From NCBI GenBank assembly GCA_041653315.1, contig JBAZFO010000004.1, positions 1 to 57,752 on the forward strand: a stretch of DNA of 57,752 nucleotides. Direction: 5' to 3'. The position numbers and the translations under genes are program-made. Positions 8,445 to 15,481 of this stretch are shown here, piece after piece. Source of the DNA: Candidatus Micrarchaeia archaeon. GTDB taxonomy: Archaea > Micrarchaeota > Micrarchaeia > Anstonellales > JAHKLY01. Each line of letters starts with the position of its first letter. Within the stretch, counting starts at the first letter, position 1. The notes below the pieces were generated by a model. That model was not told where the DNA came from and searched no databases. It was given only the letters and a program-made list of their open reading frames with translations.

Positions 8445-8567
8445 TTACCTCCACGGCCTGATTGCCAGGGACAACGCCGTCCCGATGAGCCAGACAAAGA
8501 CAAGGACGAATCCCAGGAGGGCGCAACAGGCTACTATACCCATGATGTTCATGATTTGGGTGCGCAT
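8445..8567 (-). CDS. Tiny single-pass membrane protein
   Basis: A 40-codon frame (MRTQIMNIMGIV...AIRPWR) with one long hydrophobic helix (IVACCALLGFVLVFVWLIG) flanked by arginines. AAGGAG lies six bases before the ATG. It overlaps the zinc-ribbon gene upstream by 19 bases, and its 3' end holds the ribosome site of the next gene. The tight packing supports expression; function unknown. Confidence 0.6.
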   Translation of the reverse strand: MRTQIMNIMGIVACCALLGFVLVFVWLIGTALSLAIRPWR

Positions 8568-8764
8568 GGGCGCTCCTTCCCTGCCCTGAGTCCTTCCATA
8601 ATAGCCCTGCTTATCGCCTCCTGCGCCTCATTAAGGCACACCGCACACAGAGCTATTATCCCATCAATATCAACCGTAGTGGCCAACTTGCCGCAGCGAT
8701 CGCAAGAAAACTCGGTTTCGAACTTCTCGCCGTCCCATTTGTTGGGCAGGACTTGCAATGTCAT
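8549..8764 (-). CDS. Small zinc-ribbon protein
   Basis: A 71-residue protein with two Cys pairs (CDRCG and CAVC) separated by about 15 residues, a classical zinc ribbon, followed by a helical tail. AAGGAGG precedes the ATG at 8764. Phage proteins of this sort often bind nucleic acid or host factors; no specific role can be given. Confidence 0.75.
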   Translation of the reverse strand: MTLQVLPNKWDGEKFETEFSCDRCGKLATTVDIDGIIALCAVCLNEAQEAISRAIMEGLRAGKERPCAPKS

Positions 8765-8821
8765 AAGACCTCCTTAAACCCGGCCTCTATCGACCGGGCT
8801 TGTTTTGAACTGTGGTTATGT

Positions 8822-9064
8822 TCATGCCTTCCTCATATCGGATAGTGCCCGGCTGAGGTCAAGAGATGCCCGTCGCAGGGCTCCGCTTTCCTTGCAGCCG
8901 TCATAGGCGTACTTATCGTCTTTGGCCCGGGCTTCCAGGGCGTCATAAGCCAGAATGAGCCGTTTGACTTCGGCCATGGCCTTGAAAACCTTTTTTGGTT
9001 TCATGCCGCTTCCCTTGCCCCGGCCTTTTTGAGAGCTTGAAGCAGATTCATCCCCGATGCTCAA
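8822..9064 (-). CDS. Small helical hypothetical protein
   Basis: An 80-codon frame from a TTG at 9064 that overlaps the preceding stop (TTGA), or 60 codons from the ATG at 9004 with GGGAAG upstream. The latter is the better ribosome site and keeps the whole predicted helical part (KKVFKAMAEVKRLILAYDALEARAK). Basic and Lys/Ala rich; family unknown. Confidence 0.6.
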   Translation of the reverse strand: MSIGDESASSSQKGRGKGSGMKPKKVFKAMAEVKRLILAYDALEARAKDDKYAYDGCKESGALRRASLDLSRALSDMRKA

Positions 9065-9222
9065 ATAGCATGGTTATCAGGAACCGCTATGCAATTTGCC
9101 GTTAGATTAACCGCCACAAAGAGGTCCTGAGTGCAGGCACTCGGTTGATATCTGACAATAAGCAGCTGGTCACCATTACTACCCCGTAGGGTGGTGCCAG
9201 GTATAGTTTCTGAATTTTTCAC
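9061..9222 (-). CDS. Short hypothetical protein, GTG start
   Basis: A 53-codon frame from the GTG at 9222, which overlaps the stop of the upstream gene (GTGA), with AAGGAGG five bases before it. It ends on a TGA overlapping the TTG at 9064. The protein looks strand-rich (DQLLIVRYQPSACTQDLFVAVNLTANCIAV). The good ribosome site and double coupling support it; function unknown. Confidence 0.6.
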   Translation of the reverse strand: MKNSETIPGTTLRGSNGDQLLIVRYQPSACTQDLFVAVNLTANCIAVPDNHAI

Positions 9223-9473
9223 GCCGCCCTCCTTACCATCAGATATTCCACGCCAGCCGCAGCAATCACGGCCCTCCCTTCCTCCGGGGCGCTTATTAAT
9301 CCCCGTTCAAACAAGACGCGCATGGTGTTGATTTCGGCAAATTCCAGGGCCGGGAGAATCCAGCCGGGGCCGTATTTGTGGTGGCTTTTGTTGCGGACTT
9401 CCCGGAAATAGGCCACGGCCCCGGGGTGATTTAAGGCTTTTAGGACCCTGAGTTGGGCGGGGGATAGGGTCAT
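9219..9473 (-). CDS. Hypothetical protein, winged-helix-like
   Basis: 84 residues, beginning LSPAQLRVLKALNHPGAVAYF, which resembles the first helices of a winged helix, and continuing through LEFAEINTMRVLFERGLIS, a typical recognition-helix and turn arrangement. Its ATG overlaps the stop of the SMC-like ATPase gene (ATGA). Possibly a small DNA-binding partner of that ATPase; this is inference. Confidence 0.7.
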   Translation of the reverse strand: MTLSPAQLRVLKALNHPGAVAYFREVRNKSHHKYGPGWILPALEFAEINTMRVLFERGLISAPEEGRAVIAAAGVEYLMVRRAA

Positions 9474-11341
9474 GCCGCCTCCTTGGCCCCCGCCTTAACC
9501 TCCCCGTCCTCAAATACAAATCCCTCATTCAGGGGCTGCACCTGGCCGTCCATGAGCACCCATACCTGAAGGTACGGAGTGGGCGAGGGCCTGGCGTGGT
9601 CGGTGGTGGCGAAGATTAACACGGCGTCAAAATCCTGTCTTATGGCCATAATGAAATCAAGCAAAAAGGCTCTGTTCAAGGGGGAAAGGATGTCCGCCTC
9701 ATCAATGAGCATGAGGCGCGCACCGGCCAGGTTTGCAAGGGCATACTGGAATGCAATCCCTACCCGATACCTGGCGGATTTCGAGAGTAAAACATAGGGC
9801 GTCGTGCCCCGGTAAACTTCAAGGTCTTGGGTAAGGTGGACCGGCTCATGTTCATCGCAGTCCGGGAACAGATATCCGGAGGCATACGACAGCTTCTCAT
9901 TTACCGGTCCCAGGGCCTCAGACACGAGCTGTGAGGGGATACCTTCCGGGGCCAGGGCTTTAGCCAGGGCATCATAAAGGGCCACCTCCTTGTCAGCCTG
10001 AGACAGTTTCACCGCCACTGCATCTGCCGCGTCTTTCTTCCGCCAGAAGTCCCGTACCGCGTCCAGGAGGTCGAGCCCGATTTGCAGCCGGGCGTCCAGG
10101 GCGGCGATCTGTTTATCGATGCCGGCCGTGTCCTGGGCCTTGGTTTGGGTTTCCTTGGCCTTGACGATCTTGGCTTCCAGGACCTGCTTTTGCTTGCCGT
10201 AGTCGTCATAGACGGCCTGGGCGAGTTGGGTTTCCTTGAGGTCGGCTTCGATGGATGCCACGTTCTTTTGCAGTTCGGCCAGGTCGGTCTGGGCCTTTTT
10301 TAGGACCGCAGGGTCTACGTCCTTGGGCTTGGTTCCGGGGACCGCCTCTTTACCGGCGCTCGGGCACCCGATTTTATGGACAGGACAGAGGGCCGGGAAG
10401 CTCTTAGGGTCGGACCCCGCGGTCATGGCCGTGATCTTGGCTTGCAGGTCCGCCACCAGCCCCTTATTAATTTCCAGGGCCTTTGTGCTGCGCTCAACCT
10501 CCCCTTCTTCCGGGGGTTCGGGGGCACCGGCTTCCATGGACTGCAACTCCGCCTCCAGGTCCGGAAGTCTGTCGGCCTTGGCTTCAGCTTTGCCGCGCTG
10601 CTTTAAGAGTTTATCGCGTTCGGCCCTGAGGGTGGATAGTCCTGATTCCACGTCGACCTGCTGGATATCGGGGAGGATGTGGATGGTGTCCCCGATGGTG
10701 AGTTGGGTTTCCGGTTCCTGGACTTGGGCGTCGTCGCGGGTGCGCTTGGCGATGCGGCGGCGGGTTACGGCTTCGGTTTCGGCTGCTTTAAAACCCTGGG
10801 CAGCGGCAATGTCGGACAAATCGGGTACGCACTTTAACCAGCGGCCCTCTGAGGCGGCTTCGGGCTCAACAAGGGCCGAAAGCCTTTTTGAAATTTCCGC
10901 GGCCGAAGGATTCAATCCCGGCAACATCCGAAACAGCACCCCCCGCCGCTCCTTGTCCGCCATGGACAAAAACGTGAGAGGGTCACAAAGGATCGCCGCC
11001 ATGACCTGATCATCGGGGATCGGGCCGACTACGCTTGCCGCAGTCTTGGGAGTCTTCTTGCGGATGATTTGGGGCGGCTTGTCCGGGTGCCTGTCGGGCA
11101 TGGACTCAAGGGTGATAACCACCTCTGCGGCCTTAGCGCCTTCTTTGATGAGGGATGCCTGTTGCTCATGGGTCTTAAGTCCGCGAGCCTGGCCGGTGAG
11201 ACCGTAAGCGATAGCGTCCCGGATTGACGACTTACCAGCTTCATTTTCGCCCACGATAAGGTGGAGGGGTGCCCCGGAAAGGTCCATCTCCAAGTCTGTG
11301 ATAGCCAAAAAATTATGGATCGAAATCTTGTCAATCTTCAA
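9470..11341 (-). CDS. SMC/Rad50/RecN-like ATPase
   Basis: A 623-residue chromosome-maintenance type ATPase. The N-terminus has the Rad50/RecF start (KIDKISIHNFLAITDLEMDL) and Walker A GENEAGKSS at 31-39. The middle is a long coiled coil, interrupted near residues 330-340 by LCPVHKIGCPSAGKE, whose two cysteines recall a hook. The C-terminus has the Walker B segment LMLIDEADIL. Such proteins join RecB- or Cas4-like nucleases in phage recombination, and a Cas4/RecB-like nuclease lies 2.4 kb upstream in the same operon. Start codon is TTG at 11341 with AAAGGAGG eight bases upstream. A GGCNN repeat leader precedes it. Confidence 0.9.
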   Translation of the reverse strand: MKIDKISIHNFLAITDLEMDLSGAPLHLIVGENEAGKSSIRDAIAYGLTGQARGLKTHEQQASLIKEGAKAAEVVITLESMPDRHPDKPPQIIRKKTPKTAASVVGPIPDDQVMAAILCDPLTFLSMADKERRGVLFRMLPGLNPSAAEISKRLSALVEPEAASEGRWLKCVPDLSDIAAAQGFKAAETEAVTRRRIAKRTRDDAQVQEPETQLTIGDTIHILPDIQQVDVESGLSTLRAERDKLLKQRGKAEAKADRLPDLEAELQSMEAGAPEPPEEGEVERSTKALEINKGLVADLQAKITAMTAGSDPKSFPALCPVHKIGCPSAGKEAVPGTKPKDVDPAVLKKAQTDLAELQKNVASIEADLKETQLAQAVYDDYGKQKQVLEAKIVKAKETQTKAQDTAGIDKQIAALDARLQIGLDLLDAVRDFWRKKDAADAVAVKLSQADKEVALYDALAKALAPEGIPSQLVSEALGPVNEKLSYASGYLFPDCDEHEPVHLTQDLEVYRGTTPYVLLSKSARYRVGIAFQYALANLAGARLMLIDEADILSPLNRAFLLDFIMAIRQDFDAVLIFATTDHARPSPTPYLQVWVLMDGQVQPLNEGFVFEDGEVKAGAKEAA

Positions 11342-11364
11342 AATACCCTCCTTTCAAAAAGTAG

Positions 11365-11500
11365 GGGCCGGGTTGCCCCAGCCCCTGTTGTTGCCCGTGC
11401 CTTGCCTTGTCGTGCCCCACCAAGCCAAGCCGCGCCGCGCCGCGCCTTGCCGTGCCCCACCATGCCGCGCACGGCCTTACCCGATCGTGCCTTGCCTCGA
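11365..11500 (-). repeat. GGCNN pentanucleotide array 1
   Basis: On the minus strand this spacer is a run of five-base units of form GGCNN (GGCAC GGCAA GGCGC, GGCTT and so on) with occasional breaks. It is non-coding, sits between the 11513-12010 gene and the SMC-like ATPase, and ends just before the ATPase ribosome site. Two similar arrays occur at 12.02 and 12.70 kb. Confidence 0.8.
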
Positions 11501-11512
11501 CAAGACATATCC

Positions 11513-12010
11513 CTATTTCTTCTCAAAAAATTCCAGCGTCTGTGAAAAGGTTAATTTCTCCATTTTTTCGGAGATGACCCCTTCAATAGCTGCAACTGTC
11601 TTGGGTTTGGTTATCCGATTAACCATCGCCAATAGTGTAGCTACAGTATTATGTTTTATTTTTAGATGGTCAGGCAGACCGGCATAATTATTTAGGCAGA
11701 TTAAGGTCTTAAACCCATTTCTGGCCCTACCTCTTGCCCTATCAAGGGCCTTATGCCCGGCTCCTACGATTTCATCATCTTCCAAACACTTTAGGCCGAC
11801 GTTTGGCATGACCCCAAAAGCCTTTCTGTTAATGCTCCGGGCCTTATTTCGAGCCGTGAACAGGCTTGCATAGGCGTCTGTCTGTACGTCCCGGCCAATT
11901 AGCTCGTTTAATTCCTCATAGGTGATTATTTCCCCAGGGTTCACCTGAATTATCCGATCATAAAGCACCTGGGCATCAATGCCGATTTTGAATAGCTTTT
12001 TGTCTTGCAT
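11513..12010 (-). CDS. Hypothetical recombination-region protein
   Basis: 165 residues from the ATG at 12010, preceded by GGGAG at seven bases; the frame runs on to 12082 but that extension is translated GGCNN repeat. The protein is basic and alpha/beta (AQVLYDRIIQVNPGEIITYEELNELIG, then HLKIKHNTVATLLAMVNRITKPKTV). Lying between two GGCNN arrays and next to the ATPase and nuclease genes, it probably belongs to the recombination set. No family recognised. Confidence 0.75.
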   Translation of the reverse strand: MQDKKLFKIGIDAQVLYDRIIQVNPGEIITYEELNELIGRDVQTDAYASLFTARNKARSINRKAFGVMPNVGLKCLEDDEIVGAGHKALDRARGRARNGFKTLICLNNYAGLPDHLKIKHNTVATLLAMVNRITKPKTVAAIEGVISEKMEKLTFSQTLEFFEKK

Positions 12011-12017
12011 AAAAACT

Positions 12018-12080
12018 CCCTTGCCTTGCGTTGCCTGGCCCGGCCGAGCCCTGACGTGTCGAGCCCAGCGCCGCTCCGCC
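12018..12080 (-). repeat. GGCNN pentanucleotide array 2
   Basis: The minus strand reads in five-base steps (GGCTC, GGCCG, GGCCA, GGCAA, CGCAA, GGCAA) directly up to the ribosome site of the gene starting at 12010. It is shorter and less regular than arrays 1 and 3. Confidence 0.7.
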
Positions 12081-12091
12081 AAGAAAAACGT

Positions 12092-12655
12092 TTAATCTTC
12101 TTCTTCGAGTTCTACGGTTTCCACTACCTTGAACCTGCCATAAAAGCCATTATTTGCGGGCCGAAAGCGACCCAAACCGATGAACTTCCCCATGGCATCC
12201 AAATGTTTATCAAAGACCGCCTTGGTAATGATATTGTCCAGGACATAGACGACCAGGTCCCCACCCCATTCAGGAATAACCGGAAAGAATTTCCATACCC
12301 GCTTACCGCCACCCCGCTTGCCATCGGACGGTACAAAAAGGCGCTCTCCCTGCACCTCGCTTTTCAGAACCGGCAAGACCATGGGGTCCATCACCATGAT
12401 CCCGCTTTCAAAGTGTTTCGTGTAGGTTTTTTGGCCTTCATATTTGATGCTCAAGAATTTGGCGATAGCTGCCAACCCGTTCTTGAAGGCCGTGGGCGGA
12501 ATAATAATGTGCCCGGTCTCGTCAACGTGCGTCTTTTCCCGCCAAGTCCGGGTTTCATAAGCATCGGGCAATTCCCTTTCCAGCTTCGGGGTTTCGTGGT
12601 GCTTAGACTGTGAATAGGCAGAAATTCCTTTGATTGTTGCAATGATACGCCTCAT
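12092..12655 (-). CDS. Conserved-looking phage protein of unknown function
   Basis: A 187-residue protein with ATG at 12655 and GGAG upstream. Notable parts are the N-terminal strand (RRIIATIKGISAYSQSKHHETPK), a central loop GKRGGGKRVWKFFPVIPEWGG, and a glycine-rich C-terminal motif IGLGRFRPANNGFYGRFKV followed by an acidic tail. The Gly-Arg-Phe pattern suggests an RNA- or DNA-contacting loop, but I cannot assign a family. It lies in the recombination part of the operon with GGCNN arrays on both sides. Confidence 0.75.
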   Translation of the reverse strand: MRRIIATIKGISAYSQSKHHETPKLERELPDAYETRTWREKTHVDETGHIIIPPTAFKNGLAAIAKFLSIKYEGQKTYTKHFESGIMVMDPMVLPVLKSEVQGERLFVPSDGKRGGGKRVWKFFPVIPEWGGDLVVYVLDNIITKAVFDKHLDAMGKFIGLGRFRPANNGFYGRFKVVETVELEEED

Positions 12656-12699
12656 AGTAATGTTCTCCTTGCCGCGCTATTGCGCAGGATTAAAGTTTG

Positions 12700-12765
12700 A
12701 AACCTTGCCTTGCCACGCGTTGCCTTGCCCCACCGCGCCATGTCTTGCCACGCCCTGCCATGGCC
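12700..12765 (-). repeat. GGCNN pentanucleotide array 3
   Basis: Twelve or so units in register on the minus strand (GGCAT GGCAG GGCGT GGCAA GACAT GGCGC, ending GGCAA GGCAA), located just upstream of the 12655 start. The 320-base gap between 12656 and 12976 holds this array and otherwise no open frame or recognisable signal. Confidence 0.8.
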
Positions 12766-12976
12766 ATTAAAAGGTTTGTGCGGAAAAATCCCGCCCAAAA
12801 ATCATATTGGAATAATTCATACCGGGGCCACACCCCTGTTGCCGGAATTACCGCCAGATATTATGACTGTAGTGCGATTGCCCTCGACGGCTTAACCTGT
12901 GAGTGAAATCAAAACAGGCATCCCAGCGTGTACCGCCTCAGCGTGCAGCGTGAAGGGTAGAGGGCGTTGCGGAAAA

Positions 12977-13669
12977 TTATTCGATGGGACGAAAGGTACC
13001 GAGCAGGAGGTTATCGGGAAGCGTTTTAGCGATAACTACGGCATATTCTGCCTTATTGGAAATGCGGATAGAGATACCTGCATAGATACCAAAATCCTCA
13101 CCGGCCTCGATGCCCTCACCGGCCTCGATGCCCCAACCGGCCTCGATGCCCGAACCGGCCTTGATGCCCTCACCGGCCTCGATGCCCCAACCGGCCTTGA
13201 TGCCCTCACCGGCCTCGATGCCCTCACCGGCCTCGATGCCCTCACCGGCCTCGATGCCCGAACCGGCCTCGATGCCCCAACCGGCCTCGATGCCCCAACC
13301 GGCCTTGATGCCCCAACCGGCCTTGATGCCCTCACCGGCCTCGATGCCCTCACCGGCCTTGATGCCCTCACCGGCCTTGATGCCCGAACCGGAAACAAGC
13401 CTTTTGGCAATTTTGATAAATCCAGCCACCTTAATGCAGCCTGCAAAAAAGAGGCTTCCTTTAATTTCCAGGTTGCCCTTTACTTCAAGAATTGCCTTGG
13501 TAGGTCCGGCTTTTTCTAAGAGCCATGATGCCCAATCGTCTCGGCCATCAGAAGCTAATTTATCCAAGACGCCTTGGTATTCCCCACCATCGGGAAAATT
13601 CTGCAAGAACCAGTTCCGGCCACAGCGACACGCTGATTTTTCTTCGAGCCATTCTTTAGTGATTTGCAT
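12977..13669 (-). CDS. Hexapeptide-repeat protein (predicted left-handed beta-helix)
   Basis: 230 residues. The N-terminal 60 (ITKEWLEEKSACRCGRNWF, then DWASWLLEKAG) look like a small helical domain with a CxC pair. The segment LEVKGNLEIKGSLFFAGCIKVAG is followed by about 16-17 near-perfect hexads of form GI(E/K)AG(E/W/S), residues about 93-192, then an irregular cap. Hexads with a spaced aliphatic residue are typical of left-handed parallel beta-helices. Variation is almost confined to two positions (E/K and E/W/S). The DNA repeats every 18 bp, so copy number can vary by slippage. Role unknown. Confidence 0.8.
   Translation of the reverse strand: MQITKEWLEEKSACRCGRNWFLQNFPDGGEYQGVLDKLASDGRDDWASWLLEKAGPTKAILEVKGNLEIKGSLFFAGCIKVAGFIKIAKRLVSGSGIKAGEGIKAGEGIEAGEGIKAGWGIKAGWGIEAGWGIEAGSGIEAGEGIEAGEGIEAGEGIKAGWGIEAGEGIKAGSGIEAGWGIEAGEGIEAGEDFGIYAGISIRISNKAEYAVVIAKTLPDNLLLGTFRPIE
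13098..13390. repeat. 18-bp tandem repeat array inside the hexapeptide-repeat gene
   Basis: About sixteen head-to-tail 18-bp units of the form ACCGGCCTCGATGCCCTC, differing at the codon for the variable residue (GAG, TGG or TCG on the coding strand) and at one E/K codon. The frame stays open throughout, so this is coding repeat expansion. Confidence 0.95.
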
Positions 13670-13742
13670 CTACGCCTCCTATAATATTTCGAGTGGACCG
13701 GCCTTTACCTTGCGGAGGGTGGCCGGGACCGGTTGGGGGGAA

Positions 13743-14900
13743 TCACACCTCCTTGGCCTTGTGGAATTTCACCGTCTCCGTCTCTTTCTGTTCGGCCCCC
13801 GCCAGGATCCGTTCAATCAGGGCCTTGCGCTCCTTGGACCGCTTGCCGGTGAGCCCCATCAATTTCAGGCCTGAGTCCAGGGAGGTCTTGCCGATCTTGA
13901 GCACTTTCCAGACGTCATCTGCCGGGAAGTTCATCTCCAGGAGTTGTTCAGTTACGGTCTTTGGGTCCAGGTCGTAATCGACGCCGGGCACCGGGCCATA
14001 GATGAGGTCGCCCACCGGGACCGGACCGAATTGCTGGACGTATTCCTTGAGCCGGGCGGTAAGGGCCTTTTCCATTTCCTTAATGGCCAGGAGGATGCCA
14101 GCCGCCTTGACCGCGTCCGCCTGACAGGCCGGGGCCATTACTTCCACGGGCACCAGGGCATTCGCCATATAGCTGCAATGACTCTGGACGCCGCACATAG
14201 AACAGTAGTGCCCGGGGCGCGGGTCGAAATGCTTCTCCGCTTCGATGATGGCGATCTTTTCTTCGAGTTCCGCCGGCACGGTGGCCAGGTCCTGGGGGGT
14301 TAGGAGGGTTTCCCGCTCTGCACCGTAACGCATGAAATGCAGCCGCAGTAAGACCTCCTGAGCGGCGGGGTAAAGGGCTTGCTTCACCGCCCACCCGTAG
14401 ATTTTTAGCTGCAAGGGGATGTGCTCCGGGTCGATGTTGATGATTGCCCTGTTGGTCTTAAAATCAATGACCACTGCCAGGGTGCCCTGCAGAAAGGTAA
14501 AGTCAGTAATCGCCCGAAAAAAGGCGTCTTTGGCGAACCATTCCACCGGCTGCCATGCCCGGTTAAAGGCCAGCTTCTTTTCGATGCCGGGGGCCTCCAG
14601 GGGCGGGAGAACGAAGTTTTCATAGAACCGGGTGAATATCTCGGTCACGTCCGGATGGGTTGAGGTCGTGAGCAGGCCCGTAGCCCAATCCCAGTCCGTC
14701 TGTTGCTCAGTGTTCACCAGCCGGGAGATGTAGTCACCGGCCAGCTTATGAGCGTCCCTGCCGATGATCAGGGGTTCTGAATCTGCTCTCGGTATCTTTT
14801 CGATACGGATTTTTTTAAAGGCATGAGGGCATCCCCCATGCACCTCTCCGCCAAAAAACATCTCCAAGGCGGACCAGGAATATGCTGCTGGCTTTGCCAT
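13743..14900 (-). CDS. PD-(D/E)XK nuclease of the RecB/Cas4 type with Fe-S cysteines
   Basis: 385 residues from the ATG at 14900 (GGAGGAGG upstream; the longer frame to 15038 lacks a ribosome site). The nuclease core is visible: H51 in IIGRDAHKLAG, D133 in AITDFTF, and D146-K148 in VVIDFKT. One N-terminal cysteine (C24) and three C-terminal ones (YCSMCGVQSHC) have the layout of the 4Fe-4S cluster in Cas4 and AddB proteins. A C-terminal extension of about 130 residues is helical. With the SMC-like ATPase it probably forms the phage recombination or end-processing system. Confidence 0.88.
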   Translation of the reverse strand: MAKPAAYSWSALEMFFGGEVHGGCPHAFKKIRIEKIPRADSEPLIIGRDAHKLAGDYISRLVNTEQQTDWDWATGLLTTSTHPDVTEIFTRFYENFVLPPLEAPGIEKKLAFNRAWQPVEWFAKDAFFRAITDFTFLQGTLAVVIDFKTNRAIINIDPEHIPLQLKIYGWAVKQALYPAAQEVLLRLHFMRYGAERETLLTPQDLATVPAELEEKIAIIEAEKHFDPRPGHYCSMCGVQSHCSYMANALVPVEVMAPACQADAVKAAGILLAIKEMEKALTARLKEYVQQFGPVPVGDLIYGPVPGVDYDLDPKTVTEQLLEMNFPADDVWKVLKIGKTSLDSGLKLMGLTGKRSKERKALIERILAGAEQKETETVKFHKAKEV

Positions 14901-14911
14901 AAATCCTCCTC

Positions 14912-15172
14912 CTACCCATCCAGCCGGTGCTCTTGCTTCGCGCCGTCCGCCAGGTCGGTTATCAGCCGGGCCGTGCCCTCTTTTAACTGCTTCCCCAAAG
15001 CCAGCCCTTGCAGGTAGGCCGCGCCGAAATTGACACACAGAGATTCGATTGCCGCGTCGCTCAGTTTTGCCTGGCCGCCCATGTTAAGGGCCTGCATAGA
15101 TTCCCGGGCCGATTTGATCATGAACGCCCGGGAGCGGCGGTTGTTGCGGAGTTTGCGGAAGTAGTTGAACAT
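14912..15172 (-). CDS. Small basic helical hypothetical protein
   Basis: 86 residues. The N-terminus is strongly basic (NYFRKLRNNRRSRAF) and the rest is helical (AAIESLCVNFGAAYLQGLALGKQLKEG). It sits 11 bases ahead of the nuclease start and six bases after the gene upstream. It could be a DNA-binding accessory to the nuclease; no family recognised. Confidence 0.7.
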   Translation of the reverse strand: MFNYFRKLRNNRRSRAFMIKSARESMQALNMGGQAKLSDAAIESLCVNFGAAYLQGLALGKQLKEGTARLITDLADGAKQEHRLDG

Positions 15173-15177
15173 AGCCT

Positions 15178-15381
15178 CTACCTCATCCCTTGTTTCCTGG
15201 CCTGATTCACCAGGGCAAAAAGGTATTGGGCCTTTTCCTGGAAGGCTTCCTCAGGATAGGCCTGAACTTCGCCACGACGTTCCCGGTCTGAGTTTGCCGC
15301 CTTCATGGCCTCAATTTCTGCCTGGACCGCCATGGCCTCGATATATGTCGCCAGCAATAAACTTGCCTCGAATGCCTCCAT
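15178..15381 (-). CDS. Small acidic helical hypothetical protein
   Basis: 67 residues from the ATG at 15381, with AGGAG six bases upstream; an ATG two codons earlier touches the ribosome site. Nearly all helix (MEAFEASLLLATYIEAMAVQAEIEAMKAA), Ala/Glu rich. It begins 17 bases after the tRNA-Ile gene. Function unknown. Confidence 0.65.
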   Translation of the reverse strand: MEAFEASLLLATYIEAMAVQAEIEAMKAANSDRERRGEVQAYPEEAFQEKAQYLFALVNQARKQGMR

Positions 15382-15397
15382 GAACATCTCCTATTTT

Positions 15398-15472
15398 TGG
15401 TAGTCCTGCCTGGACTCGAACCAGGGTCTGACCCTTATAAGGGGTCGGCTCTAACCATTGAGCTACAGGACC
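15398..15472 (-). tRNA. tRNA-Ile(UAU)
   Basis: A 75-nt cloverleaf with encoded CCA. Acceptor GGUCCUG pairs with CAGGACU, the D stem is GCUC/GAGC, the anticodon stem GACCC/GGGUC closes loop CUUAUAA, and the T stem CCUGG/CCAGG closes UUCGAGU. Anticodon UAU reads AUA. Most bacteria read AUA with a lysidine-modified CAU tRNA, so a UAU isoacceptor is uncommon and would be independent of TilS. It lies in the second leftward operon between the Gp3-like gene and the 67-residue gene. Confidence 0.95.
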
Positions 15473-15481
15473 GGTGGTTGA

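Noticed and set aside
12110..12160. Cas7/RAMP-like protein at 12092-12655
   Set aside because: The GLGRFRPANNGFYGRF loop is suggestive of RAMP glycine-rich loops, but there is no ferredoxin-fold pattern I can follow and no other CRISPR component in the window.
13098..13390. CRISPR array
   Set aside because: Repeats are 18 bp, directly head to tail without unique spacers, and lie in an open reading frame.
12899..13519. Plus-strand frame with TGLDAL repeats, and the frames antisense to it
   Set aside because: The 18-bp repeat keeps several frames open. The minus-strand frame gives a regular hexapeptide beta-helix pattern with non-repetitive, protein-like ends; the others do not.
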